64,000 nt of DNA from Leptotrichia sp. oral taxon 847 (GTDB lineage: Bacteria; Fusobacteriota; Fusobacteriia; Fusobacteriales; Leptotrichiaceae): positions 558,001-622,000 of the forward strand of contig NZ_CP014231.1 in assembly GCF_001553645.1 (NCBI RefSeq), read 5' to 3'. A model generated the notes under the pieces. That model was not told the DNA's origin. It searched no databases and worked only from the letters and a program-made list of their open reading frames with translations. Shown piece by piece: positions 31,942 to 39,466 of this stretch (the stretch's first letter is position 1; each line of letters opens with the position of its first letter). Position numbers and translations under genes: made by a program.

Positions 31942-32268
31942 ATGGATAAAATGGTAGAAATATGGATAATTAATAAGGCAGCAGAGATGGTTGTTACTAA
32001 AATTTATAAAAATGAAATTGTAAACAAAGCAAAAACTGGAGCAGAAAAATTTGATATTATAGCAAAAGATTTTTGGGAAAAATTAGAAAGTTATATTTTA
32101 AAAGAAAAAGAGATTGATAGAAAATGGATTCCAAATTTTATTGAAGAAACTGGAGAGGAAGCAATTTTATCTTGTATAAGAGAATTAAAAACTAAACTTA
32201 TTCCATCTGAGTTTATTCAAGAAATATTTGATTTTGAAAAAAAGAAGGATAAAAAGAACATATTGTAG
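31942..32268 (+). CDS. hypothetical protein in the lysis module (108 aa)
   Basis: Start at ATG 31942 after TAGGAGTGAT (an earlier ATG at 31843 has no ribosome-binding site). The product is helical and charged (MDKMVEIWIINKAAEMVVTK, then EETGEEAILSCIRELKTKLI) and has no transmembrane helix or signal peptide. Position between endolysin and the holin candidate suggests a lysis-regulating or tail-associated role, but none can be shown. Confidence 0.5.
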   Translation: MDKMVEIWIINKAAEMVVTKIYKNEIVNKAKTGAEKFDIIAKDFWEKLESYILKEKEIDRKWIPNFIEETGEEAILSCIRELKTKLIPSEFIQEIFDFEKKKDKKNIL

Positions 32269-32276
32269 GAGCATAA

Positions 32277-32651
32277 ATGATAGAGGACTTAAAAATAATA
32301 ATTGACAATCACGGACTTTTCTTGATCTTATTTTTTAGCGGAGTATTATTTGGCGTAGTGGCTCAAAAAATGGTTGACAACAAGCCTGTCAAGCCATATT
32401 TGAAAAGAATAGCAGTTGCTGGGATGACTATGTCAATAACATTGTCTTTAAACAAGATAATAGGACATTTTTCGGCAGAATACCTGTATCCGTGGAGTCC
32501 AGTTTTTGGATTTTTTGGAGAGGCATTGCTGGAAACGATAAACCAAAAAAGATATGGGATTAGTACAGGCTTTTTAGAATTGCTGCTGGAAAAGCTGGGG
32601 TTTGTCAAAAAGGATAAAGGTGATGATAATGGAAAAGCATCGCAAAAGTAG
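32277..32651 (+). CDS. putative holin
   Basis: 124 residues with hydrophobic segments at about 11-30 (GLFLILFFSGVLFGVVAQKM) and 45-62 (IAVAGMTMSITLSLNKII), and possibly a third near YLYPWSPVFGFFGEALLET, ending in a basic C-terminus (KKDKGDDNGKASQK). This is the architecture of a small phage holin that permeabilises the membrane for the endolysin. No sequence signature names the holin class. Confidence 0.55.
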   Translation: MIEDLKIIIDNHGLFLILFFSGVLFGVVAQKMVDNKPVKPYLKRIAVAGMTMSITLSLNKIIGHFSAEYLYPWSPVFGFFGEALLETINQKRYGISTGFLELLLEKLGFVKKDKGDDNGKASQK

Positions 32652-32940
32652 AAAATTAGCGTTTATTATGCTAGCCGTTATATTTTTAAATTCTGTTTTG
32701 ACATTGAAGTTAAGAAATTATCAAAGACATCAGAACTTGAATTTATTAAGAAGCAGGTTAAAAAGTGAAAGCAATAAAGAGATTTTTGATAATATCGAAG
32801 AAAAATCAAAAAAAGAGGATATGTTGCTTTTGATAGGAACAAATATAGTGGCATTGATAATTATTGCTGGATTTGATAGACAAAGAATGGTTGATGAAGA
32901 TAAAGAGAAAAAGATAGTTGTCAAAATATTCGGAAGATAG
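32629..32940 (+). CDS. small membrane protein overlapping the holin gene (103 aa)
   Basis: ATG 32629 after AAAGG overlaps the holin gene end by 23 bases; a TTG at 32602 is less likely. The product has an N-terminal transmembrane helix (KLAFIMLAVIFLNSVLTLKL), a charged linker and a second one (MLLLIGTNIVALIIIAGF). Overlapping membrane genes at the end of a lysis module often encode spanin or second-holin functions; here this is an inference from the arrangement only. Confidence 0.5.
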   Translation: MEKHRKSRKLAFIMLAVIFLNSVLTLKLRNYQRHQNLNLLRSRLKSESNKEIFDNIEEKSKKEDMLLLIGTNIVALIIIAGFDRQRMVDEDKEKKIVVKIFGR

Positions 32941-32962
32941 TCAGAAATGGCTATCTTTTTTT
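32935..32962 (+). terminator. late-operon terminator after the lysis genes
   Basis: AGATAG and CTATCT form the stem around TCAGAAATGG, followed by a T run. It overlaps the end of the last lysis gene and ends the phage late operon. Confidence 0.75.
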
Positions 32963-33008
32963 GTGGAATGAAAAAGTCACAATATTTTAAAAATAGAGTG
33001 AAAAGTCT

Positions 33009-33028
33009 ATTTTACAAATTTGTAAAAT
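33009..33028. promoter_or_regulatory. perfect 20-bp palindrome, candidate repressor operator
   Basis: ATTTTACAAATTTGTAAAAT is fully symmetric and lies 15 bases before the -35 box of the Xre-family gene promoter. It is a candidate operator for autoregulation by that repressor. Confidence 0.6.
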
Positions 33029-33043
33029 TTATTTTCAAAATTG

Positions 33044-33072
33044 TTGGCAAAAATAAAAATACTTGATATAAT
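33044..33072 (+). promoter_or_regulatory. promoter of the Xre repressor gene
   Basis: TTGGCA and TATAAT with a 17-base spacer, about 30 bases before the repressor ATG. It is next to the perfect palindrome at 33009. Confidence 0.75.
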
Positions 33073-33103
33073 GTATTCAAAAGAAGGAAAGCAGGGAGTA
33101 AAT

Positions 33104-33472
33104 ATGAAAACTAAAGGAGTTACAAATTTAGGAAAAAAACTTAGAAAAATTAGAATTGATAATGACGAAATTTCTTCTGATATGGCTCGTAAACTTGAAA
33201 TCTCTGTTTCGTATTTATCAGCAATTGAAAACGGAAAAAGAAATATTCCAAAGGATCTTGCAGAAAAACTTTTCAAAATTTATCAGCTAAGTGATAATGA
33301 TAAAGAAAAAATTTTACAGGCTATAAGTATTTATTCAGGTGAAATGAGAATAAGATTAGATTCATTAAACGAAAAACAGCAGGAATTAAGTTTATTGTAT
33401 GCTAGAGAAATTAGTAAGCTGAGCGACAGGCAAATAGAAAAGATAACGGGGTATTTGAATGGAAAGGAATAG
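33104..33472 (+). CDS. Xre-family HTH repressor
   Basis: Start at ATG 33104 after GGGAG; a longer frame runs through the promoter. The 122-residue protein has an N-terminal Cro/CI-type HTH (about residues 8-62): LGKKLRKIRIDNDEISSDMA, SVSYLSAIENGKRNIPKDLA, then AEKLFKIYQLSD. The C-terminal half is a helical dimerisation region (QQELSLLYAREISKLSDRQI). It is probably the lysogeny or late-stage repressor of the prophage, transcribed from its own promoter next to a palindrome. Confidence 0.8.
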   Translation: MKTKGVTNLGKKLRKIRIDNDEISSDMARKLEISVSYLSAIENGKRNIPKDLAEKLFKIYQLSDNDKEKILQAISIYSGEMRIRLDSLNEKQQELSLLYAREISKLSDRQIEKITGYLNGKE

Positions 33473-33534
33473 CATAACAGAATCAGAAAGAATACACATT
33501 GTTAATAATAAAATATAGAGGAGAAATTATAATT

Positions 33535-34392
33535 ATGGGTGATTTAAGAGAATACAACGTTAGTATGTTTGAAGATATTAAACACATGGATGAAAATGGA
33601 ATTGAATTTTGGTATGCAAGAGAACTGATGACAATATTGGAATATACAAATTGGAGAAATTTTGAAAAATTAATTAATAAATCTATAACTTCATTAGAAA
33701 ATAGTAATATTAAGGTTTCCGACCATTTTGATGTTGACATCAAAATCGTAGAAGCGGGAATTTCAAAAAAAACTATAGAAGATTATAAACTGACAAGATA
33801 TGCTTGCTATATACTTGTACAAAACGGTAATCCAAGAAAAAAAGCCATTGCATTAGGACAACAATACTTTGCCATTCAAACAAGAAAACAAGAAATTGTT
33901 GAATCTAAATTTGAAGAACTTTCCGAAGATGAACGTAGATTAAAATTGAGAAGCGATGTTAAAGGATTTAATAAATTGCTTGCTAAAGAAGCTCAAAATG
34001 TAGGAGTTCAAAACTTTGGAAAATTTCAAAATTTTGGCTATAAAGGTTTGTATAACGGAGAAACTGCAACAGATATAAAGAAAAGGAAAAATCTTGGCAA
34101 GAATGAGCAAATACTTGATCATATGGGGTCTACGGAATTAGCAGCCAATTATTTTAGAATAACTCAAACTGAAGAGCGATTAAAAAAAGGTGATGTAAAT
34201 GGAGAAGAACAGGCAAACAATACACATTTTAAAATAGGTGAAAAAGTAAGAGAAACAATGATTGAAATTAGTGGGGTAGCTCCTGAAGAACTTCCGACAC
34301 CTGAAAAAGGAATAAAACAAATCCAAAAAGAGAAAAAACAACTTGCAAAGAAAAATAGTAAAACAATAAATACAAAAAAGAAAAACAAATAA
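33535..34392 (+). CDS. dinD: DinD-like protein with BRO-type N-terminus
   Basis: I place the start at ATG 33535 after GAGGAG. The 285-residue product resembles DNA damage-inducible protein D: MGDLREYNVSMFEDIKHMDE, GIEFWYARELMTILEYTNWR, ITSLENSNIKVSDHFDV and KLTRYACYILVQNGNPRKKA, with GYKGLYNGETATDIKKRKNL and HMGSTELAANYFRITQTEER later. DinD inhibits RecA filaments in Escherichia coli, and BRO-domain proteins in prophages act as antirepressors. A Lys-rich tail ends it. It follows the Xre repressor gene, so it may be an SOS-responsive antirepressor. Confidence 0.8.
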   Translation: MGDLREYNVSMFEDIKHMDENGIEFWYARELMTILEYTNWRNFEKLINKSITSLENSNIKVSDHFDVDIKIVEAGISKKTIEDYKLTRYACYILVQNGNPRKKAIALGQQYFAIQTRKQEIVESKFEELSEDERRLKLRSDVKGFNKLLAKEAQNVGVQNFGKFQNFGYKGLYNGETATDIKKRKNLGKNEQILDHMGSTELAANYFRITQTEERLKKGDVNGEEQANNTHFKIGEKVRETMIEISGVAPEELPTPEKGIKQIQKEKKQLAKKNSKTINTKKKNK

Positions 34393-34420
34393 AGAGCCAC
34401 ACAAGGCTCTTATTCTTTTT
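34392..34420. terminator. bidirectional terminator between dinD and the 50-aa gene
   Basis: AAGAGCC and GGCTCTT form a 7-bp stem around ACACAA. The plus-strand 3' side is ATTCTTTTT. On the minus strand the 3' side is TATTTGTTTTT, so it can serve both convergent genes. Confidence 0.75.
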
Positions 34421-34562
34421 CTATATTTTTAATAGCTATTTCAATCTTAACTCTCAAAATTTTCAAATCTTGAAGTTTCATTTCTTCCAGCTCTATGATT
34501 TTGATTTTTTTCAAATTCTCAATATCTTTTTTATTTAAGTTTTTGGTTTTTAAATTTTTCAT
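34410..34562 (-). CDS. small charged protein on the minus strand (50 aa)
   Basis: A short gene with a ribosome-binding site (TGGAGTCAAA before ATG). The 50-residue product is built of Lys, Ile, Leu and Glu (MKNLKTKNLNKKDIENLKKI, ending KIEIAIKNIEKE), predicted as one or two helices. Its stop lies in the arm of the shared terminator. It lies opposite to dinD, next to the right prophage end. No family recognised. Confidence 0.5.
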   Translation of the reverse strand: MKNLKTKNLNKKDIENLKKIKIIELEEMKLQDLKILRVKIEIAIKNIEKE

Positions 34563-34572
34563 TTTGACTCCA

Positions 34573-34662
34573 TTGTATTTTCAAGTCATCTATGATAAAA
34601 TGAAAATGTAATAAGATTTATAATAACTCTGTCAATATCATAAATATTGATAGAGTTTTTTA
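34573..34662 (+). ncRNA. possible short RNA: extended -10 promoter plus strong terminator
   Basis: TTGTAT, 17 bases, then TGA-TAAAAT (extended -10, 34596-34601) is followed 24 bases later by a strong terminator hairpin, AACTCT/AGAGTT with TCAATAT/ATATTGA (34625-34657) and a T run. The transcript would be about 55 bases and contain no reading frame. It is divergent from the 50-aa gene. No known RNA family is recognised; it may be only a stray promoter and terminator at the prophage junction. Confidence 0.35.
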
Positions 34663-34774
34663 ATATAAAATTACAATATACAAGCAATATACAAATAAAA
34701 TTGAAAATGTAGAATTTATAGGTGTTTAAATACTCTTTAAAATTTTCAAAAAGATAATTTTATTATTTTATATA
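34663..34774. other. AT-rich non-coding stretch near the right prophage end
   Basis: No reading frame, promoter or hairpin can be supported in this stretch. Together with 34563-34662 it is the most likely location of the right attachment site, because prophage genes end at 34,562 and host genes start at 34,855. The left end is outside the window, so the att core cannot be matched. Confidence 0.35.
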
Positions 34775-34805
34775 CCCTTGAAAACACTGATTTTCAGGGG
34801 TTTTT
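34775..34805 (+). terminator. plus-strand terminator facing the gltA operon
   Basis: CCCTTGAAAA and TTTTCAGGGG form a 10-bp stem (one wobble) around CACTGA, followed by five T. No plus-strand host gene precedes it in the window, so it probably belonged to a gene now separated from it by the prophage, or it blocks phage read-through into the gltA operon. Confidence 0.7.
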
Positions 34806-34814
34806 ATTTTGAAA

Positions 34815-34843
34815 AGAAAAAAAGGATAGTTTTTTCACTATCC
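34815..34843 (-). terminator. terminator of the acnA-icd-gltA operon
   Basis: On the minus strand GGATAGT and ACTATCC around GAAAAA are followed by at least eight T. It lies 11 bases after the gltA stop codon. Confidence 0.8.
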
Positions 34844-34854
34844 TAAATTTCAAA

Positions 34855-36186
34855 TTACAAAATGACATTCCCTTCTTCGTCAATTGCCTTGTAAGCTGGA
34901 CGAATTAATTTTTTGTCAATTATGATTTGTTCTATTCTGTGTGCACTCCAGCTGGCAATTCTCGCCAGTGAAAAAAGTGGAGTGAAAATGTTTTGTGGAA
35001 TGTCTAATAAATCATAGACGAATCCAGAATACAAATCAACATTTGCACAAATTGTAAAATCTTCTCCTTTCAATTCTTTTCCAACTTCTTTTGTAAGCTC
35101 CTCAATATTAGAAAATAACGCAAACTCCTCTAGCGCATTTTTATCTTTTGCAAGTTCATAAGCCCTTTCTTTCAGTAATACAGCTCTTGGATCCGACAAT
35201 GTATAGATTGCATGTCCCATTCCGTACACTTTTCCCTTTTTATCAAAAGCTTCTTTTTCAAAAATTTTTCTTATATATTCCTTTAATTTTTCTCTGTCTG
35301 TATAATTACAGTTTTTCTTAATATCTTGTATCATTTTAGTTACCATTGAATTTGCTCCCCCGTGCATAGGTCCTTTTAATGAACCAATTGACGCTGAAAT
35401 TGACGAATATGTGTCAGTTCTTGTGGAAGAAACCACGTGAGAAGTAAAAGTCGAATTATTTCCTCCCCCGTGCTCAGCGTGTATAACTAAAATCAAGTCC
35501 AAAATCTCCGCTTCAAGTTCAGTAAATTTGTTATCTGGTCTTAACATATGTAGCACATTTTCGGCAGTACTGTATTCTTCAACTGGATTGTGAATGATAA
35601 GACTTTTGTTAAAATGCTTGTAATTGGTCGCTTGATAACAATAAACTAAAAGACTTGGAAATTTTGCGATTAAATTTAAAGCTTGATTTATTAAATTGTT
35701 TAACTCCACAGAATCGGGATTTGGATCAAGGGTGTAAAGGCACAAAACCGTTCTTTGAAGCTGATTCATAATATCTACACTCGGTTTTCGCAAAATAAAA
35801 TCTTCAATAAATTCTTCTGGTAAATTTTGCAATTCTTTTAATGTACTTAAAAACATTTTTAGCTCAAAATTTTCTGGAACTTTCCCAAAAAGTAGCAAAA
35901 ACATCGTTTTTTCAAAGGCATATCTCTTTTCTTTTTCTTTAAATTTTTTAATAAGAGTATTTAGTGGAATTCCACGAAAAAAAAGCTGACCTTCTTTTGG
36001 AATTTTTTTCCCGCCTTCAACAGAATATCCAACTACCGCTCCAATTTTTGTAAGTCCAACTAAAACTCCCGTCCCATTTTTATTCCTAAGTCCTCTTTTG
36101 ACGTCCAGCTTGTCGTAAATATCTTCCGAGATAAAATTATGCTCCTGTATCAAAAGACTTAGCTCATGTATAAAATCACTTTTCAA
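34855..36186 (-). CDS. gltA: citrate synthase
   Basis: The 443-residue enzyme condenses acetyl-CoA and oxaloacetate to citrate. Family signatures are the catalytic histidine regions HAEHGGGNNSTF (about 235-250) and GPMHGGANSMV, and GMGHAIYTLSDPRA with the third catalytic site, plus a C-terminal SAHRIEQII. I set the start at TTG 36186, seven bases after GGAGGT; a TTG six codons upstream overlaps that ribosome-binding site. The gene is the last of an acnA-icd-gltA operon that makes 2-oxoglutarate from acetyl-CoA and oxaloacetate, presumably for glutamate in an organism without a full cycle. Confidence 0.9.
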   Translation of the reverse strand: MKSDFIHELSLLIQEHNFISEDIYDKLDVKRGLRNKNGTGVLVGLTKIGAVVGYSVEGGKKIPKEGQLFFRGIPLNTLIKKFKEKEKRYAFEKTMFLLLFGKVPENFELKMFLSTLKELQNLPEEFIEDFILRKPSVDIMNQLQRTVLCLYTLDPNPDSVELNNLINQALNLIAKFPSLLVYCYQATNYKHFNKSLIIHNPVEEYSTAENVLHMLRPDNKFTELEAEILDLILVIHAEHGGGNNSTFTSHVVSSTRTDTYSSISASIGSLKGPMHGGANSMVTKMIQDIKKNCNYTDREKLKEYIRKIFEKEAFDKKGKVYGMGHAIYTLSDPRAVLLKERAYELAKDKNALEEFALFSNIEELTKEVGKELKGEDFTICANVDLYSGFVYDLLDIPQNIFTPLFSLARIASWSAHRIEQIIIDKKLIRPAYKAIDEEGNVIL

Positions 36187-36211
36187 AAAACTACCTCCTT
36201 TCAAGCAAAAC

Positions 36212-37216
36212 CTATAGATTTTCTATAATTTTTTGCGTAAACTCACTAGTTGTTGCATTTCCACCTAAATCAGCTGTCTTTATTCCTGATTCCAATGTTT
36301 TCAAAATAGCATTTTCAATTTTTGTGGAAAATTCGTCCATTTTTAAATATTTTAGCATTTCTACACCTGATAAAAGAATTGCCAGTGGATTTGCTTTATT
36401 TTGTCCAGCAATGTCAGGCGCTGAACCATGAACTGCTTCAAATATCGCAATGTCGTCACCAATATTCGCTCCTGGTGCAACACCAAGCCCTCCGACAAGT
36501 CCTGCAACCAAATCAGACAAAATATCCCCGTATAAATTCATTGTTACAATAACTTTATATTTTTCTGGATTTATGACAAGCTGCATACACATATTGTCAA
36601 TTATAACTTCTTCTAGTTTAATATTCTTATAACAATCTTCTTTTGAAATTTCTCTTGCGGTATTCAAAAACATCCCGTCAGTTAATTTTAAAATGTTTGC
36701 TTTATGCACGACTGTCACTTTGTCAATATTATTTTTTTTGGCATATTCAAAAGCATTTTTTATTATTCTGTAACTTCCTTTTTTTGTAATTCTTTTTATA
36801 GCAACTGCCACATTTTTTTTGTCATCTTCATATTTTTCTTCCCCAATGTAAAGCCCTTCGGTATTTTCCCTAAAAATTACTAGATTGATGTTGTCGTATC
36901 TTGTTTTAATTCCTGGAAGAGTTCTCGAGGGTCTAAAATTTGAATACAAGTCATATTTTTTTCTCAAATAGACATTTATACTTCTAAAACCTTTTCCAAT
37001 CGGCGTTGTAATCGGACCTTTAATTGCTATCTTATTTTTTTCCACACTTTTGTATAAACTTTCAGGAATTAGTTCTCCAGTTTTTTCATAAACAGTAGTC
37101 CCAGCATTTTCTTTTTCAAATTCAATTGGAACTTTTGCCGCTTTAAATACTTTTTCCAAACTTTCTGATATTTCAAATCCAATCCCATCTCCAGGAATTA
37201 ATGTAACTTTTTTCAT
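36212..37216 (-). CDS. icd: isocitrate dehydrogenase (NAD-type, isocitrate/isopropylmalate family)
   Basis: The 334-residue protein belongs to the isocitrate/isopropylmalate dehydrogenase family, oxidising isocitrate to 2-oxoglutarate with Mg and probably NAD. It shows LIPGDGIGFEIS at the start, the substrate loop GKGFRSINVYLRKKYDLYSN with its serine, RENTEGLYIGEE, the metal-binding MNLYGDILSDLVAGLVGGLG and AVHGSAPDIAGQNKANP near the C-terminus. The short length and lack of the NADP-enzyme insert favour the NAD-type. The serine-containing loop with N argues for isocitrate rather than isopropylmalate. Middle gene of the operon. Confidence 0.85.
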   Translation of the reverse strand: MKKVTLIPGDGIGFEISESLEKVFKAAKVPIEFEKENAGTTVYEKTGELIPESLYKSVEKNKIAIKGPITTPIGKGFRSINVYLRKKYDLYSNFRPSRTLPGIKTRYDNINLVIFRENTEGLYIGEEKYEDDKKNVAVAIKRITKKGSYRIIKNAFEYAKKNNIDKVTVVHKANILKLTDGMFLNTAREISKEDCYKNIKLEEVIIDNMCMQLVINPEKYKVIVTMNLYGDILSDLVAGLVGGLGVAPGANIGDDIAIFEAVHGSAPDIAGQNKANPLAILLSGVEMLKYLKMDEFSTKIENAILKTLESGIKTADLGGNATTSEFTQKIIENL

Positions 37217-37305
37217 AAATCCACCTTCTTTGTTATAGTTTATTTTAATAATTTTAAAAAACTGCCATTTACCAAAATAAATGACAATTTTTTTATAAAG
37301 AAAAA

Positions 37306-39243
37306 TTAGTTTAAAAACTCATCACTTACCGCAAATTTCAAATATCCACCATATTTCAATATTTTAAGTTCTCTTGCTGAACCATTGAATTTCGCCTTAA
37401 ATTCATTATTTTTTGTAAGATTTTTTACTATAAATTCACCTTTTTCTAAAGAATTTTCAACATCAGTCAATTGCAATTCATCATATTCGTCAATTCCGTC
37501 GTAATCACTTTGATCTTCAAATTCCAAAGGGATTATTCCACTGTTTATCAAGTTTGCCTTGTGAATTCTTGCAAAAGATTTAGCAATTACAGCTTTTATT
37601 CCTAAATATAATGGAAGAAGTGCTGCATGTTCACGGCTCGAACCTTGTCCGTAGTTATCTCCTCCAACTATAATTCCTCCATTATTTTTTTCAGCTCTTT
37701 CTTTAAAATCAGGAATTATTGTTTCAAAGCAATGCTGTGATAATTTTGGAATATTTGAACGGAAGGGAAGCAGTGCCGCATTTGATGGACAAATGTCATC
37801 TGTTGTTACATTATCTTTAGTTTTTAAAATAACTTTTTTTGTAATTGTATCTTTTAATTCTTCTCCAATTGGGAATGGTTTAATGTTTGGTCCCATCACA
37901 ATTTTTACATTTTTTCTCTCATTTTCATCTTGGCTTGGAAAAATAAAATAATTTTCTGAAGATTCAAATTTTTCTGGCTGCTTAATAATTATTTCTTCAC
38001 CCAAAGTACGAGGATCTGTCAAATATCCTGTAAGAGCTGAAGCTGCTGCAGTTTCAGTACTAACCAAATAAACTTCAGCATTCATTGTCCCGCATCGTCC
38101 TTTAAAGTTACGGTTAAATGTTCTAAGCGAAATTCCATTTGATTTTGGTGCCTGCCCCATTCCGATACAAGGTCCACAAGCTGCTTCCAAAAGTCTTGCT
38201 CCTGCTCCGATAAATTTAGCAAGTGCTCCATTTTCAGAAATCATTTTCATAATGTTGCTTGAACCAGGTGACAACACTAAACTCACATCAGGATGGACTT
38301 TCTTCCCATCAAGAATTTTTGCAAGTTTCATAAAATCTGAATAAGAAGAGTTTGTGCAAGAACCTATCGCAATCTGGTCAACTTTTATTTTTTCATCTGG
38401 AATTTCGTGCACATTGTCAGGACTGTGCGGGAATGCTGCAAGCGGTACCAATTCATCCAAATTTACAATCAACTTTTTGTCATACACTGCATCTACATCT
38501 GGCAGTAATTCTATGAAATCAGATTCTCTTGACTGTTTTTTAAGAAAATCTCTGGTAATTTCGTCACTTGGGAAAATTGAAGTTGTAGCTCCTAACTCAG
38601 CTCCCATATTTGTAATTGTAGCTCTATCTTCCACAGAAAGTGATTTTATTCCCTCTCCAGTATACTCCATCACATATCCAACTCCACCTTTTACAGTAAG
38701 TTCTTTTAAAACATAAAGAATTATATCTTTTGCCGAAACCCAAGGTTTTAATTTTCCTCTCAATTCGATATTATAAACTTTTGGAACTTTTAAATAATAA
38801 AGACCTCTTGCCATTCCTATTGCGACATCCAGTCCTCCAGCTCCAATTGCTATCATTCCAAGTCCTCCGCCAGTTGGAGTATGACTATCTGAACCAATCA
38901 GAACTTTTCCCGGTTTTCCAAATTTTTCCAAATGTAATCTATGGCAAATTCCATTTCCAGGTTTTGAAAAAATTATGTTATGCTTTGCAGCCGATGTCTT
39001 TATAAATTCGTGGTCGTCAGCATTTTCAAAGCTCGACTGAAGCATGTTGTGATCAACATATGCAACAGAAATATCAGTTGCGACTTTATCCACATTCATC
39101 GCATTTAATTGAAGATATGCCATCGTCCCAGTTGAATCTTGTGTAAGCGTCTGATTTACTTTTACAGCAATTTCATTTCCTGCTTTTAGCTCGCCTTTTA
39201 ACAAATTGTTTTTCAAAATTTTGTAAGTTAAACTCATTCCCAT
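37306..39243 (-). CDS. acnA: aconitate hydratase
   Basis: The 645-residue product is an aconitase of the bacterial/mitochondrial-type family, isomerising citrate to isocitrate with a [4Fe-4S] cluster. Cluster ligands are seen as a Cys in AIGSCTNSSYSD and two in AACGPCIGMGQAPKSNG. Other signatures are IGSDSHTPTGGGLGMIAIG near the N-terminus and GDNYGQGSSREHAALLPLYLG in the C-terminal swivel domain. It is transcribed first in the operon from the consensus promoter at 39293-39321, with AGGAGGTAAC as the ribosome-binding site. Confidence 0.92.
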   Translation of the reverse strand: MGMSLTYKILKNNLLKGELKAGNEIAVKVNQTLTQDSTGTMAYLQLNAMNVDKVATDISVAYVDHNMLQSSFENADDHEFIKTSAAKHNIIFSKPGNGICHRLHLEKFGKPGKVLIGSDSHTPTGGGLGMIAIGAGGLDVAIGMARGLYYLKVPKVYNIELRGKLKPWVSAKDIILYVLKELTVKGGVGYVMEYTGEGIKSLSVEDRATITNMGAELGATTSIFPSDEITRDFLKKQSRESDFIELLPDVDAVYDKKLIVNLDELVPLAAFPHSPDNVHEIPDEKIKVDQIAIGSCTNSSYSDFMKLAKILDGKKVHPDVSLVLSPGSSNIMKMISENGALAKFIGAGARLLEAACGPCIGMGQAPKSNGISLRTFNRNFKGRCGTMNAEVYLVSTETAAASALTGYLTDPRTLGEEIIIKQPEKFESSENYFIFPSQDENERKNVKIVMGPNIKPFPIGEELKDTITKKVILKTKDNVTTDDICPSNAALLPFRSNIPKLSQHCFETIIPDFKERAEKNNGGIIVGGDNYGQGSSREHAALLPLYLGIKAVIAKSFARIHKANLINSGIIPLEFEDQSDYDGIDEYDELQLTDVENSLEKGEFIVKNLTKNNEFKAKFNGSARELKILKYGGYLKFAVSDEFLN

Positions 39244-39292
39244 TTTTTTTGTTACCTCCTAAAATTTAAGTTCTCGTTTCATCACATTTAAT

Positions 39293-39321
39293 ATTATATT
39301 CTGCAAAATGTATATTGTCAA
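39293..39321 (-). promoter_or_regulatory. consensus sigma-70 promoter of acnA-icd-gltA
   Basis: On the minus strand TTGACA and TATAAT are perfect and separated by exactly 17 bases, about 50 bases before acnA. Upstream, at about 39333-39385, is a short sequence related to the end of the large repeat at 41167. Confidence 0.85.
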
Positions 39322-39400
39322 TATTAGAATTTAGTTTTGATTACAAAATGTTATTTTTTTATATGATTTTTTATTTTTTTATGTTTAAAATAAAAAAATG

Positions 39401-39429
39401 TAGAAAAATTTCTCAAGATATAGTATAAT
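39401..39429 (+). promoter_or_regulatory. promoter of the glycerophosphotransferase gene
   Basis: TAGAAA, 17 bases, then TATAAT, about 38 bases before the ATG. The -10 is perfect and the -35 matches four of six positions. Confidence 0.6.
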
Positions 39430-39466
39430 TTTATAAAAGAAATCTAATGTTACAGAAAGGAAAAAA

